From ZC4RG30 sp039929265 (lineage in GTDB: Bacteria > Pseudomonadota > Gammaproteobacteria > Steroidobacterales > Steroidobacteraceae): 7,355 nucleotides of DNA. Under the pieces are notes generated by a model. That model made no database searches, was not told where the DNA came from, and saw only the letters and a program-made list of their open reading frames with translations. The translations under genes were made by a program, and so were the position numbers. Positions 1 through 6,547 of this stretch are shown here, in pieces (within the stretch, counting starts at the first letter, position 1; every line of letters begins with the position of its first letter). The stretch lies in contig JBDSRN010000026.1 of the NCBI GenBank assembly GCA_039929265.1, forward strand, positions 1 to 7,355, in the 5' to 3' direction.

Positions 1-587
1 CGAAAGTGGCGGCCGGGCTCGGACTGGAAGCACCCCCCGCCATGCCGCGTGCGTTGACCAAGCCGGCAAAGCCGGAAGTGACGAAATCCGCTGCGCTCTC
101 CCTTACAGCCCTGCCCGGCGAGCTCGGCATCCGTTCCCGCAAGATCGCGATCCTGGTTGCCGACGGGGTGCAGTCTCAGAGCGTGAGCGAGATCCAGCAG
201 GCCTTGCTTGCCGCCGGCGCACTGCCTGTGTTGATCGGTGCAAGGCTCGGTGCGGTCCGCACAGCAGACAAAAAGCCGCTCGATGTGATGGCGACTTTCG
301 AGAACTCTCCGGCGGTGCTGTTCGATGCTGTGGTATTGCTCGATGGCAGACCCGCGCCTGAATCACTGGGGCAACTCAAGGAATTCCTGGTGAATCAGTA
401 TCGCCACTGCAAGACGTTTCTGGTGCAGGGCGGGGCGACCAGCTTACTCGAGAAACTGGGCATTCCGTTGCGCCTTGCCGATGGCAAGGCCGATCCGGGA
501 ATCATCACCGACTCTCCTGCGAAATTCATCGCAGCACTGGCTCGGCATCGGCATCCCGAGCGCGAGTCGGATCCGCCCATCGTCTGA
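1..587 (+). CDS. katE: Catalase, large-subunit clade 2 (HPII/KatE type), C-terminal part; 5' end outside window
   Basis: This is the last 194 codons or so of a heme catalase, which breaks hydrogen peroxide into water and oxygen in the cytoplasm. The reading frame is open from base 3 and begins KVAAGLGL, the kind of segment that closes the catalase core in large-subunit enzymes. A proline-rich linker follows (about fragment residues 10-40), then the flavodoxin/DJ-1-like C-terminal domain specific to clade 2 catalases. That domain opens with RKIAILVADGV, continues through VLIGARLGAVRTADKK and ATFENSPAVLFDAVVLLDG, and ends with QYRHCKTFLVQGG and DPGIITDSPAKFIAALARHR. The layout matches the E. 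coli KatE C-terminus as I recall it. No DJ-1-type nucleophile cysteine is visible at the expected elbow, as is usual for the catalase version, where the domain is structural. The heme-binding and catalytic residues lie upstream of the window. The ATG or GTG codons near the left edge are internal, not starts. A PfpI-type protease is unlikely because of the leading catalase segment. Confidence 0.88.
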   Translation, partial: KVAAGLGLEAPPAMPRALTKPAKPEVTKSAALSLTALPGELGIRSRKIAILVADGVQSQSVSEIQQALLAAGALPVLIGARLGAVRTADKKPLDVMATFENSPAVLFDAVVLLDGRPAPESLGQLKEFLVNQYRHCKTFLVQGGATSLLEKLGIPLRLADGKADPGIITDSPAKFIAALARHRHPERESDPPIV

Positions 588-602
588 GCGCCCGTCATCT
601 GA
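576..602 (+). repeat. Imperfect 12-bp direct repeat duplicating the katE stop
   Basis: CCCATCGTCTGA (576-587, containing the stop) is followed after three bases by CCCGTCATCTGA (591-602). Ten of twelve positions match, at a 15-bp period. The second TGA is in the same frame, so it would act as a back-up stop. The repeat is short and could be a small slippage duplication or chance. Confidence 0.4.
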
Positions 603-687
603 ATCAGGGACCAGTGCGCTTCGCTTGGCGCCAGGCAAGTGGTGTGGGACGGGCAGACGACGAGCCCGAGAACCACCGGACCGGGCG

Positions 688-721
688 TCTCGCGGCATCG
701 TCCTACTGATTTGCCGCGGGA
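688..721 (+). promoter_or_regulatory. Stem-loop in the leader between katE and the DUF2934 gene
   Basis: TCTCGCGGCA (688-697) pairs with TGCCGCGGGA (712-721), giving a 10-bp stem with one G-U pair and a 14-nt loop (698-711). It sits 39 bases before the DUF2934 start. No run of T follows, so it is not a standard intrinsic terminator. It may help end the katE transcript, act in the 5' leader of the next gene, or have no role. The rest of 588-760 shows no gene and no convincing sigma-70 promoter. Confidence 0.45.
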
Positions 722-760
722 ACAGTCGTTCAATCGGCCCTTGAACTGCAGGAGAGCACC

Positions 761-1057
761 ATGACGAACCCCGAACCTGACAAGGTGCGCGACCTCGCCT
801 ACCAGCTGTGGCAGAGGCGTGGCCAGACAGGTGGCAGCCCGGAAAGCGACTGGCTGGATGCCGAGGAAACTTTGCGGAAAGCGGCGCTGCAGACGGTGGC
901 TGACGAGACCGCAAAGGAATCGTTTCCCGCCAGCGACCCGCCAGCCAGCCACCTGCCGGACGTGCCGCCCGTGAATGCGGATGCGAAATGGGCTGCCGCG
1001 CGCCGTGCCACAGGCAAGTCCGGCTTGCCACCCCCAGCGGCCACGCGCCAGCGGTGA
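761..1057 (+). CDS. Small DUF2934-type protein with an SFPASDPPA motif
   Basis: This gene encodes a 98-residue soluble protein of unknown function. The start is well supported: AGGAG at 750-754 lies six bases before the ATG. Residues 9-39 resemble the DUF2934 motif, with LWQRRG (16-21) followed by GSPESDWLDAEETL (25-38). This short helical module is common in small proteobacterial proteins and at the ends of larger ones. A second motif, DETAKESFPASDPPAS (48-63), contains SFPASDPPA, a sequence I recall as recurring in many small bacterial proteins of unknown role. The C-terminal third is rich in Pro, Ala and Arg and is probably disordered. There is no signal peptide, membrane segment or cysteine. 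The gene has its own leader, 173 bp after katE, and lies 59 bp before the GH3 gene. A general stress role is only a guess from family members and the catalase neighbour. The coding call is strong; the function is unknown. Confidence 0.8.
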   Translation: MTNPEPDKVRDLAYQLWQRRGQTGGSPESDWLDAEETLRKAALQTVADETAKESFPASDPPASHLPDVPPVNADAKWAAARRATGKSGLPPPAATRQR

Positions 1058-1066
1058 AGATGCTGT

Positions 1067-1112
1067 TAAGGTGACGCCGGTCGACCTTGATGGCCTGACC
1101 GGTTCCACCTTA
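1067..1112 (+). promoter_or_regulatory. Long stem-loop immediately upstream of the GH3 start codon
   Basis: TAAGGTG (1067-1073) pairs with CACCTTA (1106-1112). After a 2x2 internal loop, GCCGGTC (1076-1082) pairs with GACCGGT (1097-1103), including one G-U pair, leaving a 14-nt loop. The structure ends four bases before the GH3 ATG. Its 5' arm carries the only Shine-Dalgarno-like sequence nearby (AAGGTGA), so folding would hide it. Possible roles are a translational control hairpin, a weak terminator for the DUF2934 transcript (TTATTT spans its 3' end), or an operator with dyad symmetry. The pairing is seen directly; the role is inference. Confidence 0.5.
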
Positions 1113-1116
1113 TTTG

Positions 1117-3375
1117 ATGAGATTCCACTTCAACGCTGTGGCGCGCCTGTGTGCCGTATCGATCCTTGCGAGCCTGCCTGTGGCATCGAGCCATGCGCAG
1201 CAAACGCTCGATCCCGAGATCGAATCGCTGATCGCACGCATGACCGTGGAGGAGAAAGCGGGCCAGCTCACGCTGTACAGCGACGCCATCCGTCTTTCTC
1301 CGCCGGATGTGAACCCGGAAACGCACGAGCGCACGGCGAAATTGATGCTCGAGGAGATCCGCGCAGGCCGCCTGACAGGACTGTTCCAGGCCGTCGGCGC
1401 CAATGTGCGCGACATCCAGAAGGTCGCCGTCGAACAATCCCGGCTGCACATACCCCTGATCTTTGGCGCCGACGTCCTGCACGGATTGCGCACCATCTTT
1501 CCGATTCCGCTCGGCGAAGCCGCGAGTTTCGAGCCCGAGCTCGCGCAGCGCACCGCGCGTGCGGCGGCGATCGAGTCGACGGCATCGGGCCTGCACTGGA
1601 CGTACGCGCCAATGGTGGACATTGCGCGGGATCAGCGCTGGGGTCGAGTCGCGGAAGGCGCAGGCGAAGACGTGTATCTCGGCTCGCTGTTCGCGGCAGC
1701 GCGCGTGCGCGGCTTCCAGGGCAGCTCGCTTGCCATGCCGGATTCACTGCTCGCGACCCCCAAACACTTTGCCGCATACGGTGCCGTGAGCGGTGGCCTC
1801 GAGTACAACACCGTGGATATCTCGTTGCAGAGCCTGTGGGAAACGCACTTGCCGCCGTTCAAGGCGGCGTTCGATGCGGGCGCATTGTCGACAATGAGCT
1901 CGTTCAACGAGATCAACGGCGTGCCGGCATCCGCCGACCCGGTGTTGCAGACGCAGATCCTGCGCGACATGTGGCATTTCAAGGGTTTCGTGGTGTCCGA
2001 TTACACCGCCGTCGAGGAACTTGTCGCGCATGGCTTTGCCGCGGATGGTCGCGAGGCGGCAAAGCTCGCCTTCCTCGCCGGCGTTGACATGAGCATGCAG
2101 AGCGGTCTGTACGTCAAGTATCTGCCGGAGCTGGTCGCCTCCGGCGAAGTACCGATGACGCGGCTCGATGCCAGCGTGCGCCGCGTGCTGGCGGTGAAGA
2201 AGGCCATGGGTCTGTTCAAGGATCCATACCGCTCGATGGATCCGAAGCGCGAGCAGCGTGACATAGGCACCCGGGAGATCATCGCGCTTGCGCGCGAGTC
2301 GGCGCGGCGCTCGATCGTGCTGTTGCGCAACGAAAAGGATCTGTTGCCGCTGCCGAAGTCGGGCAAGCGCATCGCCCTCATCGGCCCCTTCGCGCAGGGA
2401 CAGGACAACCTGTTCGGGCCCTGGTCGATGTTCGGGGATCGCAACCGCGCGGTCGATGTCGCGAGCGGCATGCGCGCGGCGATGGCCGATCCGAAGCTGC
2501 TGCGGGTGGTGGAAGGCTGCGACATCGAAGGGCCGATTACCGGCGGCATCGAGGCGGCAGTCAGCGTCGCCCATGAGTCCGACATCGTGGTGCTGGCCCT
2601 CGGTGAATCGCAAAACATGTCGGGCGAGGCGCAGTCGCGCACGCAGATCGTCATCCCTCCGGCACAACAGGCGCTCGCCGAGGCAGTTCTGGCAACCGGC
2701 AAGCCGGTGGTTGTTCTCCTGCGCAACGGTCGCGCACTGGCGCTGGAAGGCGCCGTGCGCGACGCCAATGCGCTCCTGGTCACGTGGTTTCTGGGATCGC
2801 AGACCGGGCCCGCCATCGCGGACGTACTGTTCGGCGACTTCAATCCCAGCGGGCGGCTGCCGGTGAGCTTTCCATTCGAAGCGGGACAGCAGCCATGGTT
2901 CTACAACCACAAACGCACGGGCCGACCTGAGCTCGTGGGCGGAGTGCAGGAATTCAAAACGCGTTATCGCGGCACGGGCAACGCAGCGCTGTATCCCTTC
3001 GGTCACGGCCTCTCGTTCACTTCGTTCCACTACGACAAGCTCGCGCTCAGCGCGAAAGAGCTGGCCTGGAATGGCGAGCTGAAGGTGCGCGCCCGAATCA
3101 CCAATACGGGCAAGCGCGATGGCGAAGAAGTGGTACAGCTCTACCTGCACGATCGCGTCGCGAGCCTGACTCGCCCGGTGCGTGAGCTCAAGGGCTTTCG
3201 CAAGCTGTTCATCCCAGCAGGGGCGAGCGCCGATGTCGAGTTCACCCTGACGCGCGCGGATCTGGAATTCATCGGCGCGGATCTGCAGCGCCGGGCCGAA
3301 CCCGGGGAATTCGACGTGTGGATCGCGCCGTCATCGGCGGGCGGACTGCACGACTCCTTTACGCTGGACCGATAG
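1117..3375 (+). CDS. bglX: Periplasmic beta-glucosidase, glycoside hydrolase family 3 (BglX-like)
   Basis: This gene encodes a 752-residue exported enzyme predicted to cleave terminal beta-linked glucose from oligosaccharides or glucosides, with retention of configuration. Residues 1-27 look like a Sec signal peptide (Arg-containing start, hydrophobic core, cut after SHA before QQ), placing it in the periplasm. The GH3 N-terminal barrel spans about 30-340: GADVLHG with Asp119, the Lys216-His217 pair in TPKHF, and the catalytic nucleophile Asp295 in GFVVSDYTAV. The GH3 C-terminal domain follows (about 395-620), beginning SIVLLRNEKDLLPLP; Glu504 in SGEAQSRT is the candidate acid/base, at the usual place for BglX-like enzymes. 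A fibronectin III-like domain closes it (about 655-735, with LYLHDRVASLTRPVRELKGF). E. coli BglX has nearly the same length and layout. The ATG at 1117 is preferred over the TTG at 1114; an in-frame TGA at 1096 excludes earlier starts. No good ribosome binding site precedes it. The exact substrate (beta-glucoside, xyloside or other) cannot be read from sequence. Confidence 0.92.
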   Translation: MRFHFNAVARLCAVSILASLPVASSHAQQTLDPEIESLIARMTVEEKAGQLTLYSDAIRLSPPDVNPETHERTAKLMLEEIRAGRLTGLFQAVGANVRDIQKVAVEQSRLHIPLIFGADVLHGLRTIFPIPLGEAASFEPELAQRTARAAAIESTASGLHWTYAPMVDIARDQRWGRVAEGAGEDVYLGSLFAAARVRGFQGSSLAMPDSLLATPKHFAAYGAVSGGLEYNTVDISLQSLWETHLPPFKAAFDAGALSTMSSFNEINGVPASADPVLQTQILRDMWHFKGFVVSDYTAVEELVAHGFAADGREAAKLAFLAGVDMSMQSGLYVKYLPELVASGEVPMTRLDASVRRVLAVKKAMGLFKDPYRSMDPKREQRDIGTREIIALARESARRSIVLLRNEKDLLPLPKSGKRIALIGPFAQGQDNLFGPWSMFGDRNRAVDVASGMRAAMADPKLLRVVEGCDIEGPITGGIEAAVSVAHESDIVVLALGESQNMSGEAQSRTQIVIPPAQQALAEAVLATGKPVVVLLRNGRALALEGAVRDANALLVTWFLGSQTGPAIADVLFGDFNPSGRLPVSFPFEAGQQPWFYNHKRTGRPELVGGVQEFKTRYRGTGNAALYPFGHGLSFTSFHYDKLALSAKELAWNGELKVRARITNTGKRDGEEVVQLYLHDRVASLTRPVRELKGFRKLFIPAGASADVEFTLTRADLEFIGADLQRRAEPGEFDVWIAPSSAGGLHDSFTLDR

Positions 3376-3377
3376 GA
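3374..3377 (+). promoter_or_regulatory. Ribosome binding site of pgm overlapping the GH3 stop codon
   Basis: AGGA begins inside the TAG stop of the GH3 gene and lies seven bases before the pgm ATG at 3385. Ribosomes finishing the GH3 gene would therefore arrive at the pgm start, which supports co-transcription and translational coupling. Confidence 0.65.
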
Positions 3378-3384
3378 TATTCAT

Positions 3385-5028
3385 ATGTCAGCACGCGTCA
3401 GTCCCCTCGCCGGCAAGCTCGCACCCGCTGCGATGCTCACCGACGTCCCACGCCTCATCACCGCGTATTACACCGGCATTCCCGATGCGTCGGTCATCGC
3501 ACAGCGCGTGACTTTCGGCACCTCCGGGCATCGTGGTACATCCCATGAACTGTCGTTCAACGAATGGCATGTGCTCGCGATCACGCAGGCGATCTGCCAA
3601 TACCGCGCACAACAGAGCATCAACGGCCCGCTGTTCCTCGGCATCGACACGCATGCGCTGTCGGAGCCAGCGTATGCGAGCGCGCTCGAAGTGCTCGCCG
3701 CAAACGGCGTGGATGTCATGCTCGCGCAGGGCGATGAATACACGCCGACACCCGCGATCTCGCACGCGATCCTGGTGTACAACAAGGGCCGCACCTCGGG
3801 CCTTGCCGACGGCATCGTGATCTCGCCCTCGCACAATCCGCCCGAGAGCGGCGGCTTCAAATACAACCCGACCAACGGCGGCCCCGCCGATGGCACCATC
3901 ACCGGCTGGATCGAGAAGACCGCGAACACGCTGCTCGAGAACAAGCTCGCGGGCGTGCGACGCATCACGCACGCGCGGGCACTGCATGCCCCTACCACGC
4001 ATCGGCACGATTACCTCGGAACCTACGTTGCCGATCTTGGCAACGTGATCGACATGGATGCGATTCGCTCGGCGCAACTGCGACTGGGCGTGGATCCGCT
4101 CGGCGGCGCCGGCGTGCACTACTGGCCGCGTATAGCCGAAAAGTATCGCCTCGACCTCACGGTCGTAAACGATGCGGTCGATCCCACGTTTCGCTTCATG
4201 ACGCTGGACTGGGACGCGCGCATCCGCATGGATCCCTCTTCCACGTATGCAATGCAGTCGCTGGTGGGTCTGAAGGATCGCTTCGACATCGCGTTCGCCT
4301 GCGACACCGATCACGACCGCCACGGCATCGTCACGAATCAGGGGCTGCTGCCGCCGAATCACTACCTCTCGGTGATGATCGACGACCTGTTCGCGAATCG
4401 CCCCAAGTGGAATGCGCAGGCGGCGGTCGGCAAGACCGTCGTGAGCACCAGCCTCATCGACAAGGTGACCGCACGCCTGAAGCGCCGGCTATACGAAGTG
4501 CCCGTAGGCTTCAAATGGTTCGCCCCCGGGTTGCAGAATGGTTCGCTCGGGTTCGGTGGCGAAGAAAGCGCGGGCGCGAGCTTCCTGCGCCGTGACGGCA
4601 GCGTGTGGACCACCGACAAGGACGGCATCATCCCCGGCCTGCTGGCTGCAGAGATCACCGCGCGCCGCGGCAAGAATCCCGCCGCGATCTACGCGGCGCT
4701 CGGCAATGAGTTCGGCTCCCCCGTGTCGTCGCGTGTGGATGCGCGCGCGGATGCCCAGCAGCGCAAGAAGCTCGCCGCACTGACGCCCGCCGCCATCATC
4801 ACCGACGAGCTCGCGGGAGATACCATCACCAGCAAGGTAGACAGGACGCCGGGCAACAATGCTGCGATCGGTGGCATCAAGGTGTCGACGCGCAACGGCT
4901 GGTTCGCGGCGCGACCCTCTGGCACAGAGGATATCTACAAGATCTACGGCGAGAGCTTCAGCGGCGAGGCGCATCTGCAGCGCATCCTGAGCGAGGCGCA
5001 GGCCATCGTGGACAAGGCCATAGCCTGA
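3385..5028 (+). CDS. pgm: Phosphoglucomutase (alpha-D-glucose phosphate-specific)
   Basis: This gene encodes a 547-residue cytoplasmic enzyme that interconverts glucose-1-phosphate and glucose-6-phosphate through a phosphoserine and a glucose-1,6-bisphosphate intermediate. It links glucose catabolism to UDP-glucose, glycogen and envelope polysaccharide synthesis. All four signature sites of the alpha-D-phosphohexomutase family are intact: the N-terminal TFGTSGHRGTS; the active-site loop ISPSHNPP with phosphorylated Ser149; the metal-binding loop DTDHDRHG with Asp307, Asp309 and Asp311; the sugar-specificity loop GGEESAG with Glu393 and Ser395; and the phosphate-binding loop RPSGTED (510-516). 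The length and the SPSHNPPESGGFKYNPTNGG wording match the E. coli Pgm type (546 residues) rather than the shorter AlgC/ManB or GlmM types, so glucose is the expected sugar. The ATG follows the GH3 stop by nine bases, so the two genes probably form an operon of glucose release and use. It converges with the remnant and the MATE gene on the other strand, and no terminator hairpin is visible after its stop. Confidence 0.96.
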   Translation: MSARVSPLAGKLAPAAMLTDVPRLITAYYTGIPDASVIAQRVTFGTSGHRGTSHELSFNEWHVLAITQAICQYRAQQSINGPLFLGIDTHALSEPAYASALEVLAANGVDVMLAQGDEYTPTPAISHAILVYNKGRTSGLADGIVISPSHNPPESGGFKYNPTNGGPADGTITGWIEKTANTLLENKLAGVRRITHARALHAPTTHRHDYLGTYVADLGNVIDMDAIRSAQLRLGVDPLGGAGVHYWPRIAEKYRLDLTVVNDAVDPTFRFMTLDWDARIRMDPSSTYAMQSLVGLKDRFDIAFACDTDHDRHGIVTNQGLLPPNHYLSVMIDDLFANRPKWNAQAAVGKTVVSTSLIDKVTARLKRRLYEVPVGFKWFAPGLQNGSLGFGGEESAGASFLRRDGSVWTTDKDGIIPGLLAAEITARRGKNPAAIYAALGNEFGSPVSSRVDARADAQQRKKLAALTPAAIITDELAGDTITSKVDRTPGNNAAIGGIKVSTRNGWFAARPSGTEDIYKIYGESFSGEAHLQRILSEAQAIVDKAIA

Positions 5029-5029
5029 G

Positions 5030-5188
5030 CTACCCCAGCCGCTCCATCCTGCGCAGCGTCGGAACCACATCGTCCACAGCAGCGCCACGGCCACGGTGCC
5101 AAGCCCGCCGATGATAATTGCACGAGTGCCAAGCGGATCACCACGCTCACCATGTCGGCAGCGGTGATGCTCGCGAGCTGACCCACCG
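5030..5188 (-). pseudogene. Decayed C-terminal tail of an MFS transporter
   Basis: This stretch between convergent genes reads on the - strand as the end of a Major Facilitator Superfamily protein in broken frames. Just past the MATE stop, one frame gives VGQLASITAADMVSVVI. A second frame gives RAIIIGGLGTVAVALLWTMW (5123-5065). After a one-base shift near 5063, a third gives FPTLRRMERLG and a TAG stop at 5032-5030. A last membrane helix, then W-x-x-x-FP-x-L-R-R-x-x-R-L, is the usual ending of many MFS exporters. If 26 bases (5110-5135) are skipped, the first two parts join as MVSVVIGGLGTVAV, the expected wording of that helix. No start and no upstream MFS body exist, because the MATE gene occupies that place. 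I infer that an MFS gene once converged with pgm and was largely replaced. The resemblance is from memory, not a search; a chance open frame is the alternative. Confidence 0.55.
5092..5134. repeat. Short near-tandem repeat inside the MFS remnant
   Basis: CACGGTGCCAAGC (5092-5104) and CACGAGTGCCAAGC (5121-5134) are the same apart from one inserted base, with centres about 29 bp apart. They lie on either side of the 26-bp segment that breaks the reading frame of the MFS-like tail, so a small local duplication may have caused that break. Confidence 0.45.
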
Positions 5189-6547
5189 CTACGAGGCCGC
5201 CCTCGGCGCAGGCCGGCCCAGGCGCTTGTCCATCTCCCGGCGCAGCAGCAGATAGCTGATCGCAGCCTGCACGGCGACTGTGCCCACCGACAGATACCAC
5301 ACGTAGTTGATGTCGAAACCCGGTTGCGTCGAGAGCCAGATCGCGGGAATGGCAAAGCACAGCAGTCGGAACGTCGTGCTCAGCAGTGACGGCAGCGTGT
5401 TGCCGAGCGCCTGGAACAGGCTCGAGCACGTGAAGTTGAAACCGATCAGCACGAAATTCCACGAGATCACCTGCAGGAAGCGCGCGCCGACTTCGATTAC
5501 GGGCGGCTCGTGGGTGAGCAATCCAATCAACACATCGGGATGCCACTGGCACAACAGCGTCGCCGTGGCCATCACCGCGCCACCCAGCAGCGCGGACTCG
5601 CGGAACGTCTGGCGCACACGATCACCACGACCCGCGCCGAAGTTCTGCCCCGCCACCGGTGCCGCGGAGAATGCAACGGCCATCGCCGGCAGGAAGATCG
5701 CTTGCATGATGCGTGAACCGATGCCGAAGCCAGCCTGCGCGGTTGCGCCGAAGTCGCGAATCACCCAGTAGATCGTTGCGGTGAAAGCGAAGATGACGAG
5801 GAATTCGCCGCCGGCGGGCAATCCGACAAACAGCATGCGCCGCCACACCGCCATGCGCGGAGCGAGCTGCTCGCGCGCCACCGCCACATACTTTTCCAGC
5901 TTGAGGAAATACCAGAGCAGCAGCACCACGCCCATCACCAGCGCGAGCGTGCTCGCGAGTCCGGCCCCTGCGACGCCCATCGGATATCCGATGAGCCACC
6001 CCGCGATGAACACCGGTGCGAGCAGCGCGTTGAGGATCACGGTGAGCGCCTGCACGATCATGGCCGGTTTGATGATGCCGGTGCCGCGCAGCGCGGAGGA
6101 CATCGCGACGAACGCGAACTGCAGCGCCATCGCGGGCAGAAACCAGTACAGATAGGTCGTGCCGGCCGCCGCCGTCGCGCGATCCGCCGAGATGAATTCC
6201 ATGTACGGCCGGACAAGCGGATAGCCGCCGAGCAGTGTGATGAGGGCGCACGCCGCCGACAACAACAAGGACTGATTGAACACGAGGTTCGCGTCGCCGC
6301 GATCCTTGCGTCCCACCGCCTGCGCCACGAGTGCAATGGTGCCGACGCCCAGCACCTGCGTCATCGCGAGCGTGATGAAGGTCAGATTGCCTGCGGCGCT
6401 CACACCCGCGATCGCCGCATCGCCAAGGCGCGCGACGAAGTACAGGTCGATGAGGTAGTACAGCGTCTGGAACACCATGCCTGCTGCCATCGGCGCAGCC
6501 ATGCCGATCAGATGCCGGCGGATCGAACCCTGGCTGAAGTCCTTCAT
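5189..6547 (-). CDS. MATE-family multidrug efflux transporter
   Basis: This gene encodes a 452-residue inner-membrane protein of the multidrug and toxic compound extrusion family, which exports drugs or metabolites in exchange for sodium ions or protons. The chain is hydrophobic with about twelve membrane segments in two homologous halves. The internal repeat shows as VAQAVGRKDRGDANLVFNQS (74-93) against VAGQNFGAGRGDRVRQTFRE (298-317), and as RGTGIIKPA (154-162) against QALGNTLPS (379-387). Asp34 in the first helix (YYLIDLYFVARLG) matches the conserved ion-coupling Asp of NorM-type proteins. The length is normal and the C-terminus (KRLGRPAPRAAS) is short and charged. The ATG at 6547 shares four bases (ATGA) with the upstream pbpC stop and has no clear ribosome binding site of its own, so expression probably depends on coupling to pbpC. 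Substrate and coupling ion cannot be told from sequence. It ends directly against the MFS remnant. Confidence 0.93.
   Translation of the reverse strand: MKDFSQGSIRRHLIGMAAPMAAGMVFQTLYYLIDLYFVARLGDAAIAGVSAAGNLTFITLAMTQVLGVGTIALVAQAVGRKDRGDANLVFNQSLLLSAACALITLLGGYPLVRPYMEFISADRATAAAGTTYLYWFLPAMALQFAFVAMSSALRGTGIIKPAMIVQALTVILNALLAPVFIAGWLIGYPMGVAGAGLASTLALVMGVVLLLWYFLKLEKYVAVAREQLAPRMAVWRRMLFVGLPAGGEFLVIFAFTATIYWVIRDFGATAQAGFGIGSRIMQAIFLPAMAVAFSAAPVAGQNFGAGRGDRVRQTFRESALLGGAVMATATLLCQWHPDVLIGLLTHEPPVIEVGARFLQVISWNFVLIGFNFTCSSLFQALGNTLPSLLSTTFRLLCFAIPAIWLSTQPGFDINYVWYLSVGTVAVQAAISYLLLRREMDKRLGRPAPRAAS

Noticed and set aside
650..668. CGGGC / GCCCG inverted repeat considered as a katE terminator
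   Set aside because: The stem is only five base pairs with a nine-base loop and no T run follows.
475..744. 89-codon + frame across the end of katE and the following gap
   Set aside because: It overlaps katE out of frame, has no ribosome binding site and no recognisable sequence.
719..745. GGAAC as a possible ECF sigma-factor -35 element upstream of the DUF2934 gene
   Set aside because: No matching -10 element is visible at the right distance, and the GGA overlaps the hairpin arm; too weak to call.
975..2087. 370-codon + frame overlapping the DUF2934 end and the GH3 start
   Set aside because: It is out of frame with GH3 across its catalytic barrel and its translation is Arg-rich without domains; GH3 in the other frame is clear.
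1744..3150. Long open frame on the - strand (468 codons) opposite the GH3 gene
   Set aside because: It lies fully antisense to a well-supported GH3 gene; its product is rich in Arg, His and Gln with no recognisable domain, as expected of an opposite-strand shadow in high-GC DNA.
3388..4362. 324-codon open frame on the - strand opposite pgm
   Set aside because: It is antisense to intact pgm, has a low-complexity Arg/Val/His composition and no known motif.
4489..5355. 288-codon - frame running from pgm through the gap into MATE
   Set aside because: Only the short part within the gap (about 5065-5123) resembles a real protein; the flanking parts are shadows of pgm and MATE. The frame as a whole is not a gene.
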